Shown here piece after piece: positions 7,215-13,639 of a stretch of 21,533 bases of DNA. Both the position numbers and the translations under genes were made by a program. Positions within the stretch are counted from its first letter, which is position 1, and each line of letters starts with the position of its first letter. The stretch spans positions 1-21,533 of the IMG/VR virus record IMGVR_UViG_3300001533_003580. One strand, written 5' to 3'. The DNA is from a virus. The notes under the pieces are model-generated. The model was not told the origin of the DNA. It worked only from the letters and a program-made list of their open reading frames with translations, and made no database searches.

Positions 7215-8423
7215 ATGGTTACTAAACAAATAACTAAGGAAGACCTCAAAGCTATGGTGTCTGATATATTCAATGAGAAATTTGAAGATATTGAAGAGAC
7301 CAACCGCAAATATGTTCAGCAGATGCTTGATGAAAAGGTTAAGACAAGCAAAGAACAGCAGAAAGGGAAAGGGACAACTGCTGCCAGGTGGTTGAGAGCT
7401 CTGGCTGCTGGCAAAGGAGACCCTGAACGTGCTGCACGTTATGTAAAGCAGAAGTGGGAGGATGAGGAACTGGCAAAAGAGCTATCCGAATCAATCTTTG
7501 AAGATGGGGGTGTACTGGTCCCCGATGAATATGTTAATGAAGTCATTGAACTATTAAGAGCCAGAACCGCTGTCAGGGCTTTAGGTGCACAGCAGTTACC
7601 CATGAACTCAGGTTCCCTTACTATACCCAAAATTAATCAGGGAGCTACTGCAAGCTATGTAGGTGAAGGAGAAAGAGGACACTCCAGTCAGCCGGCCTTT
7701 GGAAGCCTGCAGCTCTCTGCTAAAAAATTAAAGTCTCTTGTTCCTATCTCAAATGATCTATTAAGAGACGGGGCACCGCAGATAGATAGCATAGTCCGTG
7801 ATGATATGGTTACGTCTATAAAACTGAGAGAAGACCTGGCTTTTATCCGGGGCGCAGGGACTGAAAACACACCGAAAGGTATGTATTACTGGGCTTTACC
7901 TGGTAATAAAAACGAAAGAACACTTGATTCTACTGCTGTTACGCTCGGGACTGTAACAAATGATCTAATGCAGATGATGTTACTGCTTGAGCAGGCGGAC
8001 GTTCCTATGACCAGGTGTGGTTGGATTATGTCTCCGAGAAGTGCCTATTTCCTCAGAAAATTGAGGGTCAATGACAATAATGGGGCATATGCATTTAAAG
8101 ATGAGATGCAGAAGGGTACATTGTTGGGTTTTGCATTCCAGACCACGAGCCAGATACCCAATAATCTAGATTTTTCAATTGATGGAGCAAATGATGAGTC
8201 TGAAATATACTTTGCAGATTTTGCACAGCTTATCATTGCTGAGAATACTTCAATGATTATTGATGTATCTGACCAGGCTTCATTCTGGGACGGAAGTAAA
8301 ATGAGGTCTGCATTTGACGAGGATCTGACTCTTATGAGGGCAATAACCAGGCATGATTTTGGTTCGAGATATGACCAGGCAATCTCTGTTTTAGAGGGAG
8401 TAGACTGGAAGTTTGCTGGATAA
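7215..8423 (+). CDS. Major capsid protein, HK97 fold
   Basis: A 402-residue protein. The start at 7215 is chosen because AAAGAGGTG lies at 7199-7205; the same frame is open further upstream but runs back into the protease gene. Residues 1-95 are charged and helical (a delta/scaffold-like region likely removed by the preceding protease). The shell domain starts near GGVLVPDEY at 98-106 and shows classic HK97-type features: LLRARTAVRALGAQ, SGSLTIPKI, YVGEGE, then VPISNDLLRDG, the LREDLAFIRGAG helix, TPKGMYYW, and late WIMSPRSAYFLRKLR and GTLLGFAFQTTSQIP. These match the Phage_capsid family. It forms the icosahedral shell; position after the protease and high-quality ribosome site fit high expression. 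Confidence 0.95.
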   Translation: MVTKQITKEDLKAMVSDIFNEKFEDIEETNRKYVQQMLDEKVKTSKEQQKGKGTTAARWLRALAAGKGDPERAARYVKQKWEDEELAKELSESIFEDGGVLVPDEYVNEVIELLRARTAVRALGAQQLPMNSGSLTIPKINQGATASYVGEGERGHSSQPAFGSLQLSAKKLKSLVPISNDLLRDGAPQIDSIVRDDMVTSIKLREDLAFIRGAGTENTPKGMYYWALPGNKNERTLDSTAVTLGTVTNDLMQMMLLLEQADVPMTRCGWIMSPRSAYFLRKLRVNDNNGAYAFKDEMQKGTLLGFAFQTTSQIPNNLDFSIDGANDESEIYFADFAQLIIAENTSMIIDVSDQASFWDGSKMRSAFDEDLTLMRAITRHDFGSRYDQAISVLEGVDWKFAG

Positions 8424-8448
8424 TAACAGATGAATTTCCTTGGTTGTG

Positions 8449-8474
8449 GGGTAAGAGACTTAGCTCTCTTACCC
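8449..8474 (+). terminator. Stem-loop after the capsid gene (terminator or mRNA processing/stability hairpin)
   Basis: GGGTAAGAGA at 8449-8458 pairs perfectly with TCTCTTACCC at 8465-8474 around a six-base loop. Only TTAAAATT follows, so the U-tract is weak. A leaky terminator or a 3'-stabilising hairpin for capsid mRNA would both fit the need for more capsid than connector protein. It falls in the 90-base gap before the next start. Confidence 0.55.
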
Positions 8475-8513
8475 TTAAAATTAATATTAGAAATAAAAAG
8501 GAGATGAATTATT

Positions 8514-8954
8514 ATGTTTCCACAGCATTTAGGAACATATATAAAAAACGAGCTGGGTTTAGCACCTATCAGCATTACTGCTGGAGATGGTGAGGATGGC
8601 GCACAGGAAGGACCTGCAGTAAACCGACTTGATTTCTATTCTGCTGTCGTTGGTGTACCCGTGACTTCCACTCTGGCAGAAGGAGAGACCGCAACAATAG
8701 AAGCTGAGGTTCAGGATTCTGCTGACGGCTCTACAGGATGGAAAGATCATGGGGACGCAGCAGAAGAGCTGGTACTAACTGGAGATACCGGGGGAAGCAC
8801 CGAAACTGGTATAGTTGAGCTGGATGTGGATTTAAAGGCAGCTAAAAAGTATGTGCGGGCAGTAGTGACTGTTACTCTCTCTGCTAGTGAAACTGATACA
8901 GCCGGATTTGCTGCAATTGTTGCACTCGGTGGTTCAGTAGAAAAACCTGTATAA
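8514..8954 (+). CDS. Probable capsid cement/decoration protein
   Basis: A 146-residue protein with an AAAAGGAG ribosome site at 8496-8503. It is rich in beta-strand and small residues: LDFYSAVVGVPV, ATIEAEVQDSADGS, then a strand pair with KYVRAVVTVTLSAS and FAAIVALGG. This layout resembles small jelly-roll/beta proteins of the Bbp16-like cement group that sit directly after the capsid gene in many phages and coat the shell. No catalytic motif is seen. The assignment is by position plus fold impression; a purely unknown structural protein is the main alternative. Confidence 0.5.
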   Translation: MFPQHLGTYIKNELGLAPISITAGDGEDGAQEGPAVNRLDFYSAVVGVPVTSTLAEGETATIEAEVQDSADGSTGWKDHGDAAEELVLTGDTGGSTETGIVELDVDLKAAKKYVRAVVTVTLSASETDTAGFAAIVALGGSVEKPV

Positions 8955-8985
8955 TCTCAAAAAATGAGTAGGTGATTAAAAGCAA

Positions 8986-9318
8986 ATGAGTACCACAACG
9001 GTAATTTTTATTAAAAATTATCCGCCCTATAATGCAGGTGATAGGGCGGGTTTTCCTGATGAGGAGGTCAAGGAGTTAATGAAAAAAGGCATAGCAATGA
9101 CTGTTGAAAAAAAGGCGAGGGAGAAGCCAGTTAAAAATAAAATGGTTGTAGGTAGAAAGAATAAATCTGTATTAAATGAACCAGCAGAGCCAGATGATGA
9201 TGAAACCACAGATATATCTCAATATCACACCGGTGGGGGCTGGTATGAAGTCCCGGGGGCAGAGAGAAAAATGAGAAAAAACGAAGCCCTTAAATATCTA
9301 GAAGAAATGAAAAAATAA
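8986..9318 (+). CDS. Small head-connector region protein, function unknown
   Basis: A 110-residue charged protein. The first ~40 residues (VIFIKNYPPYNAGDRAGFPDEEVKELMKKGIA) match a short module seen in many phages between capsid and connector genes (YNAG-x-x-AGF, then a helix ending in GIA/GVA). A lysine-rich linker and an acidic patch (EPAEPDDDE) follow. The last ~30 residues hold GGGWYEVPGAERK and a helix with NEALKYLEE, a motif that recurs in this class of protein. I do not recognise a function; its position suggests a role in head completion. Ribosome site AGTAGGTG lies 13-20 bases upstream of the ATG, somewhat distant. Confidence 0.7.
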   Translation: MSTTTVIFIKNYPPYNAGDRAGFPDEEVKELMKKGIAMTVEKKAREKPVKNKMVVGRKNKSVLNEPAEPDDDETTDISQYHTGGGWYEVPGAERKMRKNEALKYLEEMKK

Positions 9319-9339
9319 AGATAGAGAGGGGTTAAAATT

Positions 9340-9987
9340 ATGCCTCTATCAAACCATGCTCTTACCATCATTGATACTATAAAAAGCGAACTGGAAATTC
9401 CCCTATCTTACACAAATGAGGACAGTTATATTGAAAGGCTTATTAACTCTGTCAGTGAAGCAATCAAAAATTATTGCAGCAGAGACTTTGAAAAAAGGAC
9501 AGAAGCAGAAAAAATACAGGGATCAGGTAGGCGCAAGCTCTTTCTGTGTGGCTATCCAATAATTAGTATTACAGAAATAAAAATTAATGATGAAATTTTA
9601 AGCTCAGAAGAATATGAGCTGACAGAAGAGGGTAAGTCAGCAGGGTATGTCTATAAAGAAGATAGGTGGCCGGTTAGCATCATAGGAAGCCATGGGATAG
9701 TTACAGACCCGATATTTAGTGATGAAAAACACAATATAGAGGTTACGTATGAGACCGGATATGTACTTCCTAAAGATGAGACAGAGGAAAACCTAAGGAC
9801 GTTACCCTATGACCTGGAGGACTGCTGTGTTGAAGCAGTTGCCGCACGTTATGCTCAGAGAGGGACAGGCGGTAATATTAAGAGCTATAAAGAAGAATAT
9901 ATTTCAGTCACATTTGATGAGAAGACTGGTCTGCCAATAAATGTCCTGCAGAAGCTTAAAAACTCCGGCTATGTCAGGGTGGTGTGA
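9340..9987 (+). CDS. Head-tail connector protein, HK97 gp6-like
   Basis: A 215-residue protein. Its N-terminal helices (ALTIIDTIKSELEIP, SYIERLINSVSEAIKNYCSRDF) are the typical start of the gp6/gp15-type connector that stacks under the portal. Then comes a strand-rich insert (RRKLFLCGYPIISITEIKIND, YKEDRWPV, NIEVTYETGYVLP) and a final helix DLEDCCVEAVAARYAQRG; the TYETGY-x-x-P plus A-x-x-x-V-A-x-R-Y pattern is strong for this family. It forms a twelve-fold ring below the portal and seals packaged DNA. Ribosome site GAGAGGGG lies 10-17 bases upstream. Confidence 0.85.
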   Translation: MPLSNHALTIIDTIKSELEIPLSYTNEDSYIERLINSVSEAIKNYCSRDFEKRTEAEKIQGSGRRKLFLCGYPIISITEIKINDEILSSEEYELTEEGKSAGYVYKEDRWPVSIIGSHGIVTDPIFSDEKHNIEVTYETGYVLPKDETEENLRTLPYDLEDCCVEAVAARYAQRGTGGNIKSYKEEYISVTFDEKTGLPINVLQKLKNSGYVRVV

Positions 9988-9994
9988 TGTAGTT

Positions 9995-10519
9995 ATGAAT
10001 CCCGTAACAGTTAAGGATCAGAATAGAGTCCCTGAGTTGCTCAATGAACTTAAAAACCTGAGGGGGAAGAGGGTCCTTATAGGAGTGTTTGGAAAAGAAG
10101 AATCTGATTTGTATCTGAAGGCCTCTGTCAATGAGTATGGGGTAAAAATAGAGGTTACTCCTAAAATGAGGGCTTTTCTGCATTATAAGGGGTTGCATCT
10201 AAAACCCAGCACCCAGCAGATAGAGGTTCCGGAGAGGTCGTTTCTCCGCAGCACCTTTGATGAAAACCTCTTAAAAATAAAGAAAGATGCTCAGGGCAGA
10301 ATAGCAAAAATAATTGCCGGGGAAATAAGTGCAAAACAGTTGCTTGATACTATCGGTTCTGATATGGAAAAAGCTGTTAAAGAAAAGGTAAGGAGTATAA
10401 GAAACCCTCCTAATCACCCTTTTACTATAAAACAAAAGACTACAACGGCCGGTGTTGGGGATAAACCATTACAGGATACGGGGGATATGTTAAGACATAT
10501 AACCTATGAAATTAGGTGA
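9995..10519 (+). CDS. Neck or tail-completion protein (HK97 gp10-like, tentative)
   Basis: A 174-residue protein. I start it at 9995 (MNPVTVKD) because GGTGGTG at 9978-9984 is a usable ribosome site and the longer frame from 9941 lies inside the connector gene. It shows KRVLIGVFGKEES, ASVNEYGVKI, MRAFLHYKGLHL, and VPERSFLRSTFDEN, followed by a helix with AKIIAGEISAKQLLDTIG and a C-terminal NPPNHPFTIKQK and LQDTGDMLRHITYEI. The NEYG, PERSFLR, and final LxDTGxMxxxI order is characteristic of the phage virion-morphogenesis/neck proteins that adapt head to tail. Exact family is uncertain. Its stop overlaps the next start (GTGA). Confidence 0.65.
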   Translation: MNPVTVKDQNRVPELLNELKNLRGKRVLIGVFGKEESDLYLKASVNEYGVKIEVTPKMRAFLHYKGLHLKPSTQQIEVPERSFLRSTFDENLLKIKKDAQGRIAKIIAGEISAKQLLDTIGSDMEKAVKEKVRSIRNPPNHPFTIKQKTTTAGVGDKPLQDTGDMLRHITYEIR

Positions 10520-11088
10520 TCTTAGTGAGATTAAAATTTAGCAATATCATAAAAAACAGGAGTTATCCTATTACTTTAATTAAAAAAGAAGATGCAATTA
10601 TTGATAGAACAAAAATTATTCCTGGCAGCAGTCAGGAATATACAATCAAGGTCCCTGTATTCCATCTGACTGCAGAGGAAGTGGAGGCTTACGAGGGTGG
10701 AGAATATACAGCGCAGGACATAAGAATACATGAGCCGGAGATATTGAGGGGATATGGAGTATATGATATATGGCAGGCTGGCTTTGAATATGGAGCAGAC
10801 AAGTTAATTAAGCCAACTGATGAAGGATCTAGATTATATTATAAATGTACTCAGGGGGGTAAGGCTGGAGATATTGAACCGACTTGGCCGGAGAATATTG
10901 GAAGTACAGTCCAGGACAATGAAGTTGACTGGGAAACCGCTGGATATATTGAACAGAGGGTAACCGTAGAAAAAGGTGATGAGGTAATATACCAGTCTAA
11001 TAAATTTGAGGTAATGGATAAGAAAGAAGAAACTGTTCAGGCTGATTATAATAAATGTATCTGCAAAAAAGTAGCAGGTGATGGATAA
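10516..11088 (+). CDS. Neck-region structural protein with carbohydrate-binding-like insert
   Basis: A 190-residue protein starting with GTG inside the stop of the gene before; a second GTG at 10525 is also possible. Residues 40-80 are strand-like. Residues about 107-143 hold YYKCTQGGKAGDIEPTWP then STVQDNEVDWETAG, the short Y-x-C-x-x-x-G-(x)n-P-x-W-P-(x)n-G-x-T-V-x-D-x-x-V-x-W module common in phage tail and head decorations and similar to small carbohydrate-binding modules. The end has KGDEVIYQSNKFEV and two cysteines (CIC). No enzyme motif is seen. Position between neck and tail-terminator genes says virion protein of the head-tail junction, possibly surface exposed. Confidence 0.55.
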   Translation: MILVRLKFSNIIKNRSYPITLIKKEDAIIDRTKIIPGSSQEYTIKVPVFHLTAEEVEAYEGGEYTAQDIRIHEPEILRGYGVYDIWQAGFEYGADKLIKPTDEGSRLYYKCTQGGKAGDIEPTWPENIGSTVQDNEVDWETAGYIEQRVTVEKGDEVIYQSNKFEVMDKKEETVQADYNKCICKKVAGDG

Positions 11089-11654
11089 TGGCAATTGATA
11101 TAGACCAGTTATTATATGATATGCACCCTGCACTAAAGGAATATTGTGAGATACCTCAATTATTGCAGGCTGCACAGGATTTAGATCAGAGGGTTGAATT
11201 GGTTTATCCCAGGATAATAATAAACCCTTCCTTGCCTTATGGACAGGATGATTATGGAGAGATTGTTAGTCATGAGACGGTACCGAGCGAAGAAGAGGAA
11301 GAATTTGATTATGACATTATAGTATCACATTATAGTAATCCGAGGGTAACCCTTAGTATTAATGGCTATGGGAATAATCAAAAACCGGTAAGGACATATA
11401 TTCAGAAAGCTCAGGAGTGGTTCAGAATATCAGAGCTGGGTAAACGGTTCTTTGATGAATATGGAAATATTGTTGTCTACAGTGTTTTTGATATTGAGGA
11501 CAGGACTGAATTTCTGGAAGCTAATTATGAACAGAGACTGGGTTTTGATGTAATTTTGCAGTTCAGCGAAAAAGTACAGGTAAGAGAGAAGACGATAGAA
11601 CAAATAGAGATTACCAATAAGGAAACTGAGGAAAGTCAGGTTATTGATATTTAG
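11088..11654 (+). CDS. Neck/tail terminator protein
   Basis: A 188-residue protein sharing one base with the previous stop. Residues 30-60 (QRVELVYPRIIINPSLPYG), 80-100 (DYDIIVSHYSNPRVTLSINGYG) and 140-175 (NIVVYSVFDIEDRTEFLEANYEQRLGFDVIL) fit the neck terminator group found just before the sheath gene in myoviruses with DUF3383-type sheaths. The IEDRT-x-x-LE-x-x-YE-x-R-x-GFDV block is the clearest signature. It is expected to cap the tail and join it to the neck. A stretch EEEEEFD at ~69 is acidic. Confidence 0.75.
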   Translation: MAIDIDQLLYDMHPALKEYCEIPQLLQAAQDLDQRVELVYPRIIINPSLPYGQDDYGEIVSHETVPSEEEEEFDYDIIVSHYSNPRVTLSINGYGNNQKPVRTYIQKAQEWFRISELGKRFFDEYGNIVVYSVFDIEDRTEFLEANYEQRLGFDVILQFSEKVQVREKTIEQIEITNKETEESQVIDI

Positions 11655-11674
11655 AGAAAAGGAGTGTGGAATAA

Positions 11675-12697
11675 ATGCCTACAGATTTCGTGAGAGTTAC
11701 GGTAACAACAGAAACAACTGCATTGACCCGTGCAGGGTTTGGACTGGGATTAATATTTGATCCAACTGCTAATTTTGATTATACGCTGGTTGAGAATACA
11801 GCAGATATACCTGCAGCGGCAAGCGAAATGGTGGAGAACATGGTAGCGCAGGCTTTCAGTCAGGTACCGGCTCCAAGGCAGATAGCTGTCTATGGAGTAG
11901 ATATAACAGAACCTGTCTCTACTATTACTGATGAATTGAACAGTTTAATTCTTGAGCATAATGACTGGTATTTCTTATTATTGGCCAGCAGGACACAGGC
12001 GGAAATTAAAGAGGCTGCCGGCTGGGGTACTGCTAATGGTAAACTCCCAATATTCCAGGCTGATATTACAGAAGAAGTTGCTACCATTGTTGATATGGCT
12101 GAGGCTATCAGTAATGAAGTCCTGCTCTATGCTCATGACGGTGGTGTGGCAGAAGCTGATCCCTATATTGATGCAAGTATCTTTGGCAGAATAGCTCCAA
12201 CTGACCCGGGTTCTATAAACTGGGCAATAAAACAGCTCAACGGGGTACCGAAGACAACTTATACAAAAACAGAACTTAATACACTTGATGAAGCAAATGT
12301 AAATAGCTATATGGAATATATGGGAGTAAATGTAACGACTAATGGTATATGTACAAACGGGACATATGCAGATATTGTGCGCAGCAGAGACTGGCTGAAG
12401 TCCAGGATAGAGGAGAATGTGTTCTTTGTCCTGCTCAATAATGATAAGGTGCCATACACAGATATAGGCATAAGCCAGATAGTAGGGGCATTAAGAAAAT
12501 CATTAAGAGTAGCTGTTAGTCAGGGAGTTATTGCCACAGATGAAAATAACAATCCCATGTTTACCATTGATGCACCTACAAGGGCCGAAACCACTCCAAA
12601 TGATAGAGCAAATAGAATATTACCAGACATAAACTGGACGGCCACAATTGCCGGAGCAATTAATGAGGTTGAAATTAATGGAGTTTTAGAGGTTTAG
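11675..12697 (+). CDS. Contractile tail sheath protein, DUF3383-type
   Basis: A 340-residue protein with ribosome site AAAAGGAGTG at 11656-11665. Its start (FVRVTVTTETTALTRAGFGLGLIF), the ATPase-like alpha/beta middle (APRQIAVYGVD, EHNDWYFLLLASR, EVLLYAHDGG), the GRIAPTDPGSINWAIKQLNGV block, and the C-terminal NVFFVLLNNDKVPYTDIGISQI followed by ILPDINWTATIAGAINEVEINGVLEV fit the short sheath proteins of the DUF3383 group. The conserved GxxxWxxK-type segment and terminal beta strand (for intersubunit handshake) are present. It assembles around the tube and contracts to drive it into the cell. Main evidence that this phage has a myovirus tail. Confidence 0.88.
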   Translation: MPTDFVRVTVTTETTALTRAGFGLGLIFDPTANFDYTLVENTADIPAAASEMVENMVAQAFSQVPAPRQIAVYGVDITEPVSTITDELNSLILEHNDWYFLLLASRTQAEIKEAAGWGTANGKLPIFQADITEEVATIVDMAEAISNEVLLYAHDGGVAEADPYIDASIFGRIAPTDPGSINWAIKQLNGVPKTTYTKTELNTLDEANVNSYMEYMGVNVTTNGICTNGTYADIVRSRDWLKSRIEENVFFVLLNNDKVPYTDIGISQIVGALRKSLRVAVSQGVIATDENNNPMFTIDAPTRAETTPNDRANRILPDINWTATIAGAINEVEINGVLEV

Positions 12698-12726
12698 TTT
12701 AGTAGATAGAAAGGAGTGTAATTTAG

Positions 12727-13146
12727 ATGTCCAATTATGATCCGCAGAAAGTTATTATCACCATTGATAACGGTTACGTTATTACAGGTTTTGCTGCTGA
12801 TTCAATGATTGAAGTCACCAGAAGAGAAAACAAAAGAGATGTACACGTTGGGGCACAGGGAGAGGTTACCTTCACAGAGAGCGCAAATGATGTCGCCGAT
12901 GCCACAATACACCTTAAAGATTCTTCTCCTGCCAATTCTAAACTCATGGAATTATATGACTCTGGAGCTGAATTTGATTTCAACTGCATGGATCAGAATT
13001 TCAGGGAAGATGTGAGTGCTTCCGGTTCAAAATGTAAAGTAGCTAACCTTCCTGATTTTTCAAAGGGTAAGGATTTAGGTGAAAGAGAATGGTCCATTAT
13101 TGTGGCCGATTTTAAAGAAGCGTTTAAACATGCTACAGCTGAATAA
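12727..13146 (+). CDS. Tail tube protein, DUF3277-type
   Basis: A 139-residue protein after the sheath gene. YDPQKVIITIDNGYVITGFAADSMIEVTRRE, then AQGEVTFTESANDVADATIHLKDSSPANSKLMELYDSG and the C-terminal DLGEREWSIIVADFKEAF fit the DUF3277 tube family of small contractile tails. The protein is a compact beta sandwich that stacks as hexamers into the inner tube. Ribosome site AAAGGAGTG is at 12711-12719. Sheath-tube pairing in this order makes the call strong. Confidence 0.88.
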   Translation: MSNYDPQKVIITIDNGYVITGFAADSMIEVTRRENKRDVHVGAQGEVTFTESANDVADATIHLKDSSPANSKLMELYDSGAEFDFNCMDQNFREDVSASGSKCKVANLPDFSKGKDLGEREWSIIVADFKEAFKHATAE

Positions 13147-13164
13147 AGAAGGGGGTTTATAGAT

Positions 13165-13413
13165 ATGGCAAAAGGAGATAAACATGAATTTACTGTCAAC
13201 GGGAACAAATATGTGATTCAACACCCTGGTGTGGGCTGGGTAGTAGAACATACTGACAAATGTACAAACGTAAGCGGTAATCTTGTAAAGAAGGATTATA
13301 TAAATGGGCTTCTGGAGCATGTAATAATAGAGCCTAAAAATTTGACCCTGGATAGCTTTGATACTGCCCAGGAAATGAGTCAGGTGGTTCGTGAAATAGA
13401 GTCCTTTCTTTAA
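13165..13413 (+). CDS. Tail assembly chaperone, short form (lambda gpG analogue)
   Basis: An 82-residue protein between the tube and tape-measure genes. It begins with MAKGDKHEFTVNGNKYVIQHPGVGW and ends with a short acidic helix (TAQEMSQVVREIESFL). This is the usual place for the first chaperone (gpG type) that coats the tape measure before tube assembly. Ribosome site AAGGGGG at 13149-13155 supports the start. It stops at TAA 13411-13413, where the next frame continues the protein; a share of ribosomes probably shifts +1 to make the long form. Confidence 0.8.
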   Translation: MAKGDKHEFTVNGNKYVIQHPGVGWVVEHTDKCTNVSGNLVKKDYINGLLEHVIIEPKNLTLDSFDTAQEMSQVVREIESFL

Positions 13414-13414
13414 G
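13402..13414 (+). promoter_or_regulatory. Probable +1 ribosomal frameshift site (CTT TAA G)
   Basis: The chaperone frame ends TCC TTT CTT TAA. The downstream frame is closed by TAG at 13397-13399 and the upstream frame by the TAA at 13411-13413, so a shift must occur between these, a 13-base window. A leucine tRNA on CTT can slip one base to TTT while the ribosome pauses at the stop, after which AAG is read. This resembles the bacterial release-factor-2 site, where CTT is followed by TGA. A -2 shift would reach the same frame but pairs less well. No close upstream Shine-Dalgarno stimulator is seen; AGGTGG lies about 20 bases upstream. Confidence 0.65.
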
Positions 13415-13639
13415 CCGAAATATTATATAGAAACGTATGACAGCAAAGAGATACCTGTTAATCTGGATAGATATAAACGTAACATAAAAGGGACCAAAAG
13501 GGCCATGTGGGAACTGGCATTTGAACTGGGTTCTTACGAAGAGGTAAGAAATATGGATACGGATACATTTTGGGATGGTTATGCAGCTATGTGTAAATTT
13601 TCCGATGAAATTAATAAGAAGACAGGAGGTGGAAACTGA
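13412..13639 (+). CDS. Tail assembly chaperone extension (gpT-like part of the frameshift product)
   Basis: A 75-codon frame in the +1 phase relative to the chaperone. It continues from the shift site with KPKYYIETYDSKEIPVNL, then RNIKGTKRAMWELAFELGSYEEV and a helical end DGYAAMCKFSDEINKKTGGGN, and its TGA overlaps the ATG of the tape measure. There is no ATG, GTG or TTG in its first 35 codons, so it is most likely read only as the second half of a 157-residue fusion, as with lambda gpGT. An internal ATG after AAAAGGGCC could give a short product but would lose half the domain. It is expected to tether the tape measure to tube subunits. Confidence 0.7.
   Translation, partial: KPKYYIETYDSKEIPVNLDRYKRNIKGTKRAMWELAFELGSYEEVRNMDTDTFWDGYAAMCKFSDEINKKTGGGN

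Noticed and set aside
9941-9994. Upstream extension of the neck gene to 9941
   Set aside because: The added residues lie inside the connector gene and lack a ribosome site; 9995 has one.
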